A DNA stretch of 24,341 bases from UBA6921 sp964532385 (GTDB lineage: Bacteria > Pseudomonadota > Gammaproteobacteria > SG8-11): contig CAZHHW010000049.1 in the NCBI GenBank assembly GCA_964532385.1, forward strand, positions 1 through 24,341. Direction: 5' to 3'. The notes beneath the pieces are model-generated. The model saw only the letters and a list, made by a program, of their open reading frames with translations, was not told where the DNA came from and made no database searches. This document shows, one piece after another, positions 15,596 through 23,659 of this stretch. The first letter of the stretch is position 1. Every line of letters begins with the position of its first letter. Both the position numbers and the translations under genes were made by a program.

Positions 15596-16696
15596 TTACC
15601 CTGGACGCGGTTTTCGACTTTGAATCGCATGCGCGTGTAACGTCAGTAATTGATTAAAAAGTTGTTCTTTCTTCTGCTTCTCGTAAGTGACCAGGCTCAA
15701 TCCGTTCTGCAGATTGCACAGGAGCCTGGGAATGATTTCCAGAAGGCGTGCCGAATTTTGCGCTGTTTGTTTGAATTGCGTGACTGCCGCGAGATCGTCA
15801 ATGACTTGCATGGCTCCTGTCCACGCGGGACTATCAGTGCCTTTCTGCGTTTTGACTTGCACTAACACCTCGGACCAAACCGTGAAAAGAAACTGATGTA
15901 TGGAGTCGGGTAGCTTACGTCCGTGCAGTTTTTTCTCAATGGGTGTATCAAGTTCATGCGCAACGGCAGGCGTTACACTTGCGGGAGCGGCGTCGGGAGT
16001 TTCAGCCGGTGCATTTTTTTGCACAGCAATTGGGGCTGACGGTTGCGAGGGGACTTCAAACTCCGCAAGCAATCCGTGATACAGCGTTGATAACTCATCG
16101 AGCACAAATTTTGAAAACAGTTTGTATACGACGAACTTTGCTTTCACTGACAGTTTGAGAGTATCGACCGCCTGTTTCCAGGCAATACACAGCAACAGCG
16201 GGGAGACCGCGGCGAGAACCTGATGTTGGGAAGCAACTATTGCCGTATGCAGCGCAGACAATTCGCTGGCATGACGCCGTTGATATTTTCCAGCCATATT
16301 TTTCATGGCGATCACGCTTTCAAGGCTGTCATCGCCGCTGAGTAATAGTTTGTCGATGGCCGCGATATCGACCGTGGGAGTGGCGCCTGCGAACCCGGAT
16401 GAACTGGAATCCTGGCAGAGTTGCTCGAAATTGATGAGGAATGCTTTTTTCAGAGGCTCACGCTTGTTACGTAAGCGGCTGATGGTATCTAGATACAAAT
16501 AGTTCAGATCTTCGTCGCGTGTTTTTCCCGCCAGCTCAAATAAGGCATCATCGACGTTATTTTGAAAATGGTTCAGGCGTTCTTCAATAAATTCAGTCGC
16601 CCGTGTTTTGATCAAGCCACCGCCGGCCACGTCTGCGGTTACAGGGGTATGAGGAGTTGTTTCCTGCGGAATTGCCACAAGTACTTGTGCGTTCAT
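15596..16696 (-). CDS. Short DUF1631-related protein
   Basis: The 366-residue protein resembles the DUF1631 family of gammaproteobacteria, whose function is unknown. Recognisable blocks are PLKKAFLINFEQ (81-92), LLSGDDSLESVIAMKNM (118-134) with a RRHASELSALH helix, and SPLLLCIAWKQAVDTL with VVYKLFSKFVLDELSTLY (165-206). A Pro/Ala-rich linker follows at about 215-250. The C-terminal block then reads FLFTVWSEVLV, IDDLAAVTQ and IPRLLCNLQNGL. Most relatives I recall are about 700 residues or more, so this copy is about half length, apparently lacking the middle. The ATG has a strong ACGGGGGCAG upstream, and no frameshift or stop interrupts it, so it looks like an intact short variant. rimO lies 222 bp upstream on the same strand. 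Confidence 0.68.
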   Translation of the reverse strand: MNAQVLVAIPQETTPHTPVTADVAGGGLIKTRATEFIEERLNHFQNNVDDALFELAGKTRDEDLNYLYLDTISRLRNKREPLKKAFLINFEQLCQDSSSSGFAGATPTVDIAAIDKLLLSGDDSLESVIAMKNMAGKYQRRHASELSALHTAIVASQHQVLAAVSPLLLCIAWKQAVDTLKLSVKAKFVVYKLFSKFVLDELSTLYHGLLAEFEVPSQPSAPIAVQKNAPAETPDAAPASVTPAVAHELDTPIEKKLHGRKLPDSIHQFLFTVWSEVLVQVKTQKGTDSPAWTGAMQVIDDLAAVTQFKQTAQNSARLLEIIPRLLCNLQNGLSLVTYEKQKKEQLFNQLLTLHAHAIQSRKPRPG

Positions 16697-16845
16697 TACT
16701 GCCCCCGTAAGTGGTCTTGCGTTGTCGAAGCTCGCCCAGCCGAATGATCATTTCATTGCGATCCCAGGTCTTCCGTGATCCAGCAACGACTTGCTTTGTG
16801 ACTGGATTCTCGTATTCGTGTGATCTAGAAGCTTTTTGATTTTTG

Positions 16846-16861
16846 TACGTAGAAATACGTA
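16846..16861. other. Short hairpin with GAAA loop
   Basis: TACGTA, GAAA, TACGTA form a 6-bp stem with a 4-base loop on the plus strand; the stem sequence is itself a palindrome. It lies in the 222-bp minus-strand gap between the end of rimO and the start of the DUF1631 gene. It could be a protein-binding site or part of the rimO 3' end. There is no T-tract suited to a terminator on the minus strand, and nothing else stands out in this gap. Confidence 0.3.
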
Positions 16862-16918
16862 TAAGCCTTCACGTGGGGCCAGCAGGTCCGGATATAACCC
16901 GGCGCATTGGAAACCAGT

Positions 16919-18322
16919 CTAGGGAGTGTTTTGAAGGGGGCGGGCAATCAAGTCGTGTTCGTCGGTATGAATGATTTCAACCTCCATGCGTTCACCGATC
17001 ACTCCCACCGCGCTGTCAGGCCGGGCCGGGGAGGTTGTAGGCCGCACATAAACCACACCGTCGATTTCAGGGGCCTGGCCTTGGCTGCGCGCGATGGCCT
17101 GTCCTGTATCGTCAATAGCATCGACGACCACAGTCATGCGGGTGCCAATGAATCTGGCCAGGCGTGCGGCGCTTATTTCTGCCTGTGTCGACATGAACTG
17201 TTCCAGCCGGTCATGTTTGATTTCTTCCGGTACCGGATGGTCTAGCGCATTTGCGACTGCTCCTTCCACGGCGGAATAGGCAAAACAACCGGCATGATCG
17301 ATTTGCGCTTCGTGCAGAAATTCCAGCAAGGTTTCGAAGTCCGCATCGGTTTCACCGGGAAAGCCGACGATAAAAGTGCTGCGAATGACTAATTCCGGGC
17401 AGATTTCACGCCAGCGCTGGATGCGCTGCAAGGTATTCGCGGCGCTTGCCGGGCGCTTCATCGCTTTGAGAATGCGCGGGCTGGCGTGTTGAAACGGCAC
17501 ATCGAGGTACGGCAGTATTTTTCCCTCAGCCATGAGCGGAATGATGTGATCGACATGCGGATAGGGGTAGACATAGTGCAGCCGCACCCATACACCCAGT
17601 TCACCTAGCTCGCGCGCCAGATCCGTGATATGCGCTTTGACCGGGCGTCCGCCCCAAAACCCGGTGCGGTATTTGACATCCACGCCGTAGGCACTGGTGT
17701 CCTGCGAGATGACCAATAACTCCTTGGTGCCGGCTTTGACCAAATTTTCCGCTTCGCGCAACACGTCGCCGACCGGACGGCTGATCAAATCGCCGCGCAG
17801 CGACGGAATAATGCAAAAGGTGCAGCGGTGATTGCAGCCTTCGGAAATTTTCAGATAAGCATAGTGCCGGGGCGTGAGTTTTATGCCCTGAGGCGGAATC
17901 AGGCTGGTAAAAGGGTCATGGCGCGGGGGCAGATGTGTGTGTACCGCGGACATGACTTCCTGCAAAGCATGCGGACCGGTAACCGCCAAGACCTGCGGAT
18001 AATTGTCAAGCACCACATTGTCTTTCGCGCCCAGACAGCCGGTGACGATCACCTTGCCATTTTCCGCCAATGCTTCGCCGATGGTTTCCAGCGACTCTTC
18101 CACCGCGGCATCGATAAACCCGCAAGTATTGATGACCACCAGATCTGCATCGGTATAGCTGGGACTGATTTCATACCCTTCGGCGCGCAGTTGGGTAATG
18201 ATGTGTTCGGAATCGACGAGTGCTTTGGGGCAGCCTAAACTGACGAAGCCGACTTTAGGAACGTTAGGCGTTTTGCTGCGTAAGGATGCATTGGTTTTCG
18301 GGACAGTAAAGGGTTTTTTCAT
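16919..18322 (-). CDS. rimO: Ribosomal protein S12 methylthiotransferase RimO
   Basis: RimO is a radical-SAM enzyme that adds a methylthio group to the conserved aspartate of ribosomal protein S12. With the ATG at 18322 it has 467 residues. The N-terminal domain carries three cluster cysteines, C31 (SLGCPKALVDSE), C67 (NTCGF) and C96 (VTGCLG). The radical-SAM motif CNHRCTFC gives C163, C167 and C170. A C-terminal TRAM domain ends the protein. The phrase LGCPKALVDSE distinguishes RimO from MiaB. The frame is open to 18409; ATG at 18334 is an alternative, and neither start has a good ribosome binding site. It diverges from the CBS-domain gene across about 140 bp. Confidence 0.95.
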   Translation of the reverse strand: MKKPFTVPKTNASLRSKTPNVPKVGFVSLGCPKALVDSEHIITQLRAEGYEISPSYTDADLVVINTCGFIDAAVEESLETIGEALAENGKVIVTGCLGAKDNVVLDNYPQVLAVTGPHALQEVMSAVHTHLPPRHDPFTSLIPPQGIKLTPRHYAYLKISEGCNHRCTFCIIPSLRGDLISRPVGDVLREAENLVKAGTKELLVISQDTSAYGVDVKYRTGFWGGRPVKAHITDLARELGELGVWVRLHYVYPYPHVDHIIPLMAEGKILPYLDVPFQHASPRILKAMKRPASAANTLQRIQRWREICPELVIRSTFIVGFPGETDADFETLLEFLHEAQIDHAGCFAYSAVEGAVANALDHPVPEEIKHDRLEQFMSTQAEISAARLARFIGTRMTVVVDAIDDTGQAIARSQGQAPEIDGVVYVRPTTSPARPDSAVGVIGERMEVEIIHTDEHDLIARPLQNTP

Positions 18323-18464
18323 GGGTGCCGGCATGCAAATGTGGATCGGTATTCTATCTGCTTTCAGGGGCGGACAGACAGCACGTTGACGCCGCTTGGC
18401 GCGTATCACTATGATGGTGGCCCTTTGTAACGTTCAGCACCGCTCGGGAAAGGTCAAACCAGTT

Positions 18465-18923
18465 ATGAAAATTCGTCACATCCTCGAAAAGAAAGGGCAG
18501 CAATGCCATTCGATTTCCCCTGAGCAGTCCGTGCCTGAAGCGGTACGTTTGATGATTCATAACCGCATCGGTTCGCTCGTGGTTATCGATCAGGGACGCA
18601 TTGCCGGAATTGTGACCGAGCGCGACGTGGTGTGGGCGGCGGGGCAGCACAGCGTGAATCTCGTCAATATGACAGTGCACGACATCATGGCAAAAACCTT
18701 GGTGACCTGTAGCGGAGAGGACAGTCTCGAGCATGCCATGGATCTGATGACGCGCAATCCCACCAAGCAACGCATTCGCCATTTACCGGTGATCGACGCT
18801 GGAAAGCTCACCGGATTGATTTCAATCGGCGACATCGTGCACGCATTGCTGACTAAAACTGAATTTGAAAACAAATTGCTGAAAAACTACATCAAGCATT
18901 GGCCGGACGAAGAAATCATCTAG
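18465..18923 (+). CDS. Two-CBS-domain protein
   Basis: The 152-residue protein consists of two CBS repeats and little else. The first covers about 10-65 (PEQSVPEAVRLMIHNRIGSLVVID, GIVTERDVV) and the second about 75-130 (DSLEHAMDLMTRNPTKQRIRHLPVID, GLISIGDIV). Such pairs bind adenine nucleotides and act as small energy-sensing or regulatory modules; the partner here is unknown. The open frame begins at 18396, but MKIRHILEKKG from the ATG at 18465 is the family's usual start, with AAAGG upstream at a slightly long spacing. Its stop interlocks with that of the convergent DUF3579 gene. Confidence 0.88.
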   Translation: MKIRHILEKKGQQCHSISPEQSVPEAVRLMIHNRIGSLVVIDQGRIAGIVTERDVVWAAGQHSVNLVNMTVHDIMAKTLVTCSGEDSLEHAMDLMTRNPTKQRIRHLPVIDAGKLTGLISIGDIVHALLTKTEFENKLLKNYIKHWPDEEII

Positions 18924-19240
18924 CGAGCTTCAGTTTGTTGGGCCGCCTTTTTCTGGGGAATGGGCTGGTCGTCGCGCAGGATTTGCAGATTATTACCCTT
19001 ACCGAAATCCATTAAAAAACCGAACAACATCGGGTCTTGTTGCTCCAAATCAGCGTCCACAACCACGCAACTAATACCGTTAATAGTCACCATATTGACG
19101 CCCGGATGGAAAATCATGCGCCGTCCGCGGCTGAAGGTGGCCACGGAGGCGGTCAAACGTTCAGCCCAATCGCTGGGACGAAACTTCTTCCCGTCGTTGG
19201 TCAGGCCTTTCATGGTTATTTTTGCAGACACGTTCGTCAT
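18920..19240 (-). CDS. DUF3579 family protein
   Basis: This 106-residue cytoplasmic protein matches DUF3579, a small family of beta- and gammaproteobacteria with no known function. Typical features are GKKFRPSDWAERL near the start, the central GVNMVTINGISCVVVD, and QDPMLFGFLMDFGKGNNLQ. The ATG at 19240 is preferred over the frame opening at 19267 because it gives the family's N-terminus. No ribosome binding site is evident. It converges with the CBS gene so tightly that the two TAG stops share CTAG at 18920-18923. Confidence 0.82.
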   Translation of the reverse strand: MTNVSAKITMKGLTNDGKKFRPSDWAERLTASVATFSRGRRMIFHPGVNMVTINGISCVVVDADLEQQDPMLFGFLMDFGKGNNLQILRDDQPIPQKKAAQQTEAR

Positions 19241-19587
19241 TGTTATTTGGTAACCGGCAGTGCGCATTACGCTCGAAGGACTTCGTAAAACCGCGTTTTC
19301 GCACGCGCGGGAATTATCAGAGGCTGGTGTAGTTTAGAACCGGAGCGGGAATCCTGAAAGTAAATTTTCCTGTTGCCTTGCATCGGTTGCATAAGTATCG
19401 GCAATTGGGCGCCAGAGTGTAGCACCCTTGTAAGATTGCAAAATCTGCCTGCGGTTCCAATTTTTTAATGAACGACATCGTCCTTGCATCCTGAATTGAG
19501 GTTGCTGGATGACTCGGAACCATCGTGGTGCGGCTGCTGCTTCCAAAGTAAGATAGGCGCCATTACGAGCTGAAGGAGTGCATATCG
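19241..19587. other. Intergenic region upstream of nagZ, no gene seen
   Basis: These 347 bases separate the divergent DUF3579 and nagZ genes. Short minus-strand frames (for example 19317-19523) have no ribosome binding site or recognisable product. A small AAAAC-CGC-GTTTT palindrome lies near 19286-19300. The only clear signal is the nagZ ribosome binding site AAGGAG at the right end. No RNA gene or convincing promoter was found. Confidence 0.45.
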
Positions 19588-20637
19588 ATGTCGCTTGGCC
19601 CGGTCATTATGGATTTAAAAGGCACGGTGCTGCTCGATGTGGAGCGCGACATGCTGCGCCATCCGCTGGTTGGCGGAGTGATTTACTTCACTCGCAACTT
19701 TGAAAGTCCGGAACAGATCGCGGCGCTCACCGCCGAAATTCACGCTTTGCGCGATCCGCCGTTGCTGGTATGTGTCGATCACGAAGGCGGGCGCGTGCAG
19801 CGCTTTAAAACTGGTTTTACGCGCTTACCCGCAGTGCGCAAGCTGGGCAAGGTGTACGACCGCGACGCCAAACATGCGCGCCATCTGGCGGAAACTTTTG
19901 GCTGGGTGATGGCGATCGAGTTGCGTGCTGCCGGTATTGATTTCAGTTTTGCGCCAGTGCTGGATCTGGATCGCGGTATTAGCCAAGTCATCGGCGACCG
20001 CGCGTTTCATACGCTGCCGGAACCTGCGGCGGATCTTGCGCATGCCTATATGCGCGGCATGCATCTGGCCGGCATGGCGGCCACGGGCAAACATTTTCCG
20101 GGTCACGGCGGTTGCGAGGCCGATTCGCATGTGGATGTGCCAACCGACCCGCGCCGCTATGAAGAATTATTGATTGAAGACATCGTGCCGTTCGAGCGCA
20201 TGATTCATTCTGGTCTGGAAGCCATCATGCCCGCCCACGTTATTTATGAAAACGTGGATGCGCAGCCGGCGGGATTTTCAAGTTTCTGGTTGAAAGAAGT
20301 GTTGCGCACGCGTTTGGGTTTTCAGGGTGTAATTTTCAGTGATGATCTGAATATGGAAGGCGCGCGCGTCGCCGGCGGATATGCGCAGCGCGCCGAGGCG
20401 GCGCTCAACGCCGGTTGCGATATGGTACTGGTGTGCAATAATCCCCAAGCCGCGCAGCAGGTCATCGACGGTCTCGGTCCACACAACAACCCGGTGTCGC
20501 ACGCGCGTTTGATCCGCATGCATGGGCGCGGGGTGATTGATCGCATGCAATTGCAGCAGACGACGCAATGGCATCAAGCGGTGGAACGGCTTAATGAACT
20601 GAGTGAAGATACCACCCTGGATTTGGGTTTTGTATAA
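19588..20637 (+). CDS. nagZ: Beta-N-acetylhexosaminidase NagZ
   Basis: NagZ is a cytoplasmic GH3 glycosidase that removes GlcNAc from GlcNAc-anhydromuropeptides during cell-wall recycling; in bacteria with AmpC its products can induce beta-lactamase. The 349-residue protein is the typical single-domain form. It has VCVDHEGGRVQRF at 61-73, the catalytic loop KHFPGHGGCEADSH at 168-181 (H173, D179), and the nucleophile region FSDDLNMEG with D252. The ATG has a perfect AAGGAG 10 bases upstream. hpt follows after about 110 bp, then a purine nucleoside phosphorylase, an arrangement similar to that in Pseudomonas. Confidence 0.95.
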   Translation: MSLGPVIMDLKGTVLLDVERDMLRHPLVGGVIYFTRNFESPEQIAALTAEIHALRDPPLLVCVDHEGGRVQRFKTGFTRLPAVRKLGKVYDRDAKHARHLAETFGWVMAIELRAAGIDFSFAPVLDLDRGISQVIGDRAFHTLPEPAADLAHAYMRGMHLAGMAATGKHFPGHGGCEADSHVDVPTDPRRYEELLIEDIVPFERMIHSGLEAIMPAHVIYENVDAQPAGFSSFWLKEVLRTRLGFQGVIFSDDLNMEGARVAGGYAQRAEAALNAGCDMVLVCNNPQAAQQVIDGLGPHNNPVSHARLIRMHGRGVIDRMQLQQTTQWHQAVERLNELSEDTTLDLGFV

Positions 20638-20745
20638 ATCAGGGATGCTTGTTCCAGCCCTCGTGCACTGGTCTTGACTTTAATTTCAGTGCTAAACGGA
20701 GCGTTGGAAGGAATACCCACCGTTCGATGTTCTTCAGGAAAATTC

Positions 20746-21294
20746 ATGCCCATAACCGCCGAAGAAGCACAAAAAGTTTTCAACGAATCCGAATGCCTGT
20801 TTACCGCTAAACAGGTGCAAGCGGCGATGGATGTGATGGCTGAGGACATTGCGCGCGCCGTGGCCGGACATGATCCGCTGATTTTGTGCGTGATGACCGG
20901 CGGTATTATCGCGGTGGGTCAATTGTTGCCGCGCCTGAATTTCCCGCTGCAACTCGATTATATACATGCCACGCGTTATTCGGGCGAAACCCAGGGCGGT
21001 GTGCTGCGCTGGATCTCCAAGCCGCGTGCTTTGTTGCGCGGCCGCGTGGTCGTCGTCATCGACGATATTCTGGACGAAGGGATTACGCTGGCGGCCATCG
21101 TGCAAAGTTGCAAGGACGAAGGCGCGAGTAAAGTGTACAGTGCCGCCTTGGTAAACAAGCGGCACGATCGCAAAAACGATTTCCGCACCGACTTCGTGGG
21201 TCTTGAAGTCGATGACCGCTATGTGTTTGGTTTCGGTATGGACTACAAAGGCTACTTGCGTAATGCGGAAGGTATTTTTGCCGCTAAAGAATAA
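20746..21294 (+). CDS. hpt: Hypoxanthine-guanine phosphoribosyltransferase
   Basis: This enzyme salvages hypoxanthine and guanine to IMP and GMP with PRPP. The 182-residue protein has a type I phosphoribosyltransferase fold. The PRPP-binding motif VVVVIDDILDEGIT is at 101-114, the base-binding lysine is K138 in LVNKRHDRKN, and FGFGMDYKGYLRN lies near the C-terminus. The frame is open from 20674, but the ATG at 20746 follows AGGA and gives the family's usual start. The gene directly downstream encodes a phosphorylase that releases hypoxanthine, so the two probably act in sequence. I cannot tell from sequence how strongly it prefers hypoxanthine to guanine. Confidence 0.9.
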   Translation: MPITAEEAQKVFNESECLFTAKQVQAAMDVMAEDIARAVAGHDPLILCVMTGGIIAVGQLLPRLNFPLQLDYIHATRYSGETQGGVLRWISKPRALLRGRVVVVIDDILDEGITLAAIVQSCKDEGASKVYSAALVNKRHDRKNDFRTDFVGLEVDDRYVFGFGMDYKGYLRNAEGIFAAKE

Positions 21295-21335
21295 CTCGTG
21301 CGCTTCGCGCTCCTAAAATAAATCAGGAAATCCAC

Positions 21336-22076
21336 GTGGCGGAAATTGCAATCATTGGCGGTACCGGTCTGACGACACTTAAAAACCTGGCAATTACTCA
21401 ACGTCAGATACTTCAGACTCCATACGGCGAACCCTCGGGCCCCGTCATTCGCGGCGTGTTGAACAATAAAGATGTCGTATTCCTCGCGCGTCACGGCTAT
21501 GGCCACACGATTCCGCCGCATAAAATCAATTACCGCGCGAATCTTTGGGTGCTGAAGGAGATCGGCGTGAAAAAAATCATCGCGGTGGCGGCGGTGGGCG
21601 GGATTCGAGCCGATCTGGTGCCCGGTTCGATCGTGATTCCCGATCAGATCATCGACTATACCTGGTCGCGCCACGCCACTTATTTCGAAGAAGGTTTGAC
21701 GCATGTGACCCACATCGATTTTTCCCAGCCGTATTGCCAGGAATTGCGCCTGGAACTGCTCGCCGCGGCGAAGCTCGCCGGTCTTGCGGTCGCCGCGTCA
21801 GGGACCTATGGTGCTACGCAGGGGCCGCGTCTTGAAACGGCGGCTGAAGTGAATCGTCTGGAACGGGATGGTTGCGACCTGGTCGGCATGACCGGCATGC
21901 CTGAAGCCGCCTTGGCCCGCGAACTGGGTTTGTGTTATGCGTCGTGCGCGGTGGTGGCGAATCAGGCCGCCGGCCGTGGCCCCAGCCAGATCACCATGCA
22001 AGACATCGAGCACAATCTCGCCCTGGGTATGGACAAGGTGCGAACCTTGCTGGAACACGTTATTCCTACGATTTAA
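21336..22076 (+). CDS. Purine nucleoside phosphorylase, probable MTI phosphorylase
   Basis: This 246-residue enzyme belongs to the MTAP/PNP family and most resembles the S-methyl-5'-thioinosine phosphorylases of Pseudomonas. These cleave methylthioinosine to hypoxanthine and methylthioribose-1-phosphate. It has the phosphate-binding GGTGL (8-12), RHGYGH (52-57), HKINYRANLW (62-71), and the substrate loop GTYGATQGPRLETAAEV with GMTGMPEAALARE. Where methylthioadenosine phosphorylases carry aspartates that read the 6-amino group (an ATDYD-like stretch), this one has VVANQAAG with N209, which fits a 6-oxopurine. The GTG start follows CAGGAAA. It is 41 bp behind hpt. An adenosine/MTA deaminase would be needed to supply methylthioinosine and is not in the window. 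Confidence 0.85.
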   Translation: MAEIAIIGGTGLTTLKNLAITQRQILQTPYGEPSGPVIRGVLNNKDVVFLARHGYGHTIPPHKINYRANLWVLKEIGVKKIIAVAAVGGIRADLVPGSIVIPDQIIDYTWSRHATYFEEGLTHVTHIDFSQPYCQELRLELLAAAKLAGLAVAASGTYGATQGPRLETAAEVNRLERDGCDLVGMTGMPEAALARELGLCYASCAVVANQAAGRGPSQITMQDIEHNLALGMDKVRTLLEHVIPTI

Positions 22077-22155
22077 CGTCCTTAACGCAATTCCCCGCCG
22101 ATGCCTGCGCCGGCCAGCGATGCGCGGTCAAATCGCTTAGAGGGGCCGCAGATAT

Positions 22156-23031
22156 TCAATCGTCCGGCAATACCTTCGGCGCAGGACTGTCCGCGCCCAC
22201 CGTTTCTTTTTCCACGTCGGCGGCTTTGGTTTTTTCCGTCGAGGCGATCAGCACCAGCGCGCCGAATACCGGGTGATCGAAATAATTCACTTCGCCGGCT
22301 TTGATGCGGCGGATTTCGTTCAGGCGGAAACTTTGCAGGGCGTTGTGCGGAGCCAGGATCTCTTTGCCGCTGGCGTCGACCGAGCCGATGCGGCTCATCT
22401 CTTTTCGATAATACAGATCAAGTGCCACGTGTAGATATTGGCCCAGCGCGAGTTTAACGGTACCGGAAAACCGCCGCGCGCGGGGTTCGGGAGTCTGCGA
22501 TTCTTCCGTGCTGGCCCGCGATTGGGTGAGAGCGGCTGACGGATTGCTGCTGGGTGACGGCGTGTCCACCGGATGCTCGGGTTCGGTCATGCCGTTGAAC
22601 ACAAACACCGCGGTTTCGTCTTTCAGCTCGATGGCCGGTTGCCGCCAAGCGGTATGTAACAGGACTTCATAGCGCGGATTTTTTTTAAGTTTCGCCACGC
22701 TGGCGGCGAGCTTGAACTGGTCCTGCGGGAGAAACTGATAAGTAGCGATCGCAGGCTTCTTAATGGCGGCATCTTTATTCGCGGGCGCCGCTTTGGTAGC
22801 GGTTTCCGCTGGCGTGATATAAAGAAACTGGCCATTGCCGCGGGTCTCATAACTTTCAGGCCAGCTTTCCGCGGCTGGCGCCGCCGCATCATTCACGGCG
22901 AAGATCAGCACTTCAACCTGATAGATTGAAGGACCGTCTTTACCCGCGCCGAAGGCGTTGCTCAATACCAACCCGGACAAGAGGCTGCCGGTGATGAAGC
23001 GCTGCAGAATGTTAAGAGTATCGGTTAGCAT
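22156..23031 (-). CDS. csiV: CsiV family periplasmic protein
   Basis: CsiV was described in Vibrio cholerae as a periplasmic peptidoglycan-binding protein needed for growth driven by the LpoA-PBP1A wall synthase. The 291-residue product has a signal peptide (hydrophobic about 10-25, cleavage likely near NAFGA). The family's IYQVEVLIFAVND then begins the mature part, and a YEVLLHTAWRQPA motif lies in the middle. The ending GTVKLALGQYLHVALDLYYR, RRIKAGEVNYFDHPVFGALVLI is characteristic. Two low-complexity Ala/Pro/Ser stretches interrupt it. The frame is open to 23145, but that part overlaps the deformylase start and looks non-coding; the ATG at 23031 gives a proper signal peptide. It diverges from def with only 37 bp between starts. 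Confidence 0.82.
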   Translation of the reverse strand: MLTDTLNILQRFITGSLLSGLVLSNAFGAGKDGPSIYQVEVLIFAVNDAAAPAAESWPESYETRGNGQFLYITPAETATKAAPANKDAAIKKPAIATYQFLPQDQFKLAASVAKLKKNPRYEVLLHTAWRQPAIELKDETAVFVFNGMTEPEHPVDTPSPSSNPSAALTQSRASTEESQTPEPRARRFSGTVKLALGQYLHVALDLYYRKEMSRIGSVDASGKEILAPHNALQSFRLNEIRRIKAGEVNYFDHPVFGALVLIASTEKTKAADVEKETVGADSPAPKVLPDD

Positions 23032-23068
23032 GGGCAGGTATGTTACCGCTAAATTCAGAATCGCAGCT

Positions 23069-23614
23069 ATGACCATCCGCAAAATTCTCCGCATGGGCGA
23101 TCCATTTCTGTTGCGGCCCGCCATCGCCGTGGATCGATTCGACACGCCCGCATTGCATCAACTCATTGGCGATTTATTCGACACCATGCAGGCCGCCAGC
23201 GGCGCCGGGATTGCCGCGCCGCAAATCGGTGAAGGCGTGCGCGCCGTGGTATTTGGTTTCGAAAAAAACGCGCGCTACCCAAATCGCCCGCCGGTGCCCA
23301 CCACGGTCTTGATCAATCCCGTCATCGAACCCTTGAGCGACACGACAGATGAAGATTGGGAAGGTTGTTTAAGCGTGCCGGGCCTGCGCGGCAAAGTGCC
23401 GCGTTATACGCATATTCGCTACCGCGGCTTCGATCAATTCGGCGTCCCCATCGAACGCGAAGTACGCGACTTCCATGCGCGCGTGGTGCAACACGAATGC
23501 GATCACCTCGACGGTGTGTTATTTCCGATGCGCGTGCGCGACATGACGCAATTTGGTTTTCTGGATGAGTTGCTGGCAACGCAGCGAATAGGCGCGCCGG
23601 TTGCGGAAGATTAG
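23069..23614 (+). CDS. def: Peptide deformylase
   Basis: Peptide deformylase removes the N-formyl group from nascent proteins in a metal-dependent reaction. The 181-residue protein has the three motifs of an active enzyme: GAGIAAPQ at 45-52, EGCLS at 98-102 with metal ligand C100, and QHECDHLDG at 141-149 with ligands H142 and H146 and catalytic E143. The ATG at 23069 is chosen because upstream residues of the open frame overlap csiV. It is not next to fmt, the usual partner, so it may be a second deformylase copy in this genome. The 37 bp shared with csiV leaves little room for two promoters. Confidence 0.94.
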   Translation: MTIRKILRMGDPFLLRPAIAVDRFDTPALHQLIGDLFDTMQAASGAGIAAPQIGEGVRAVVFGFEKNARYPNRPPVPTTVLINPVIEPLSDTTDEDWEGCLSVPGLRGKVPRYTHIRYRGFDQFGVPIEREVRDFHARVVQHECDHLDGVLFPMRVRDMTQFGFLDELLATQRIGAPVAED

Positions 23615-23659
23615 ATAGGGGGTGGATCTTGACGCCAAGCTGCACGAGTGATTGTTATT

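Noticed and set aside
19317..19523. Short minus-strand ORF upstream of nagZ
   Set aside because: It has no ribosome binding site, signal or recognisable domain, and an overlapping frame of similar length exists, as expected by chance.
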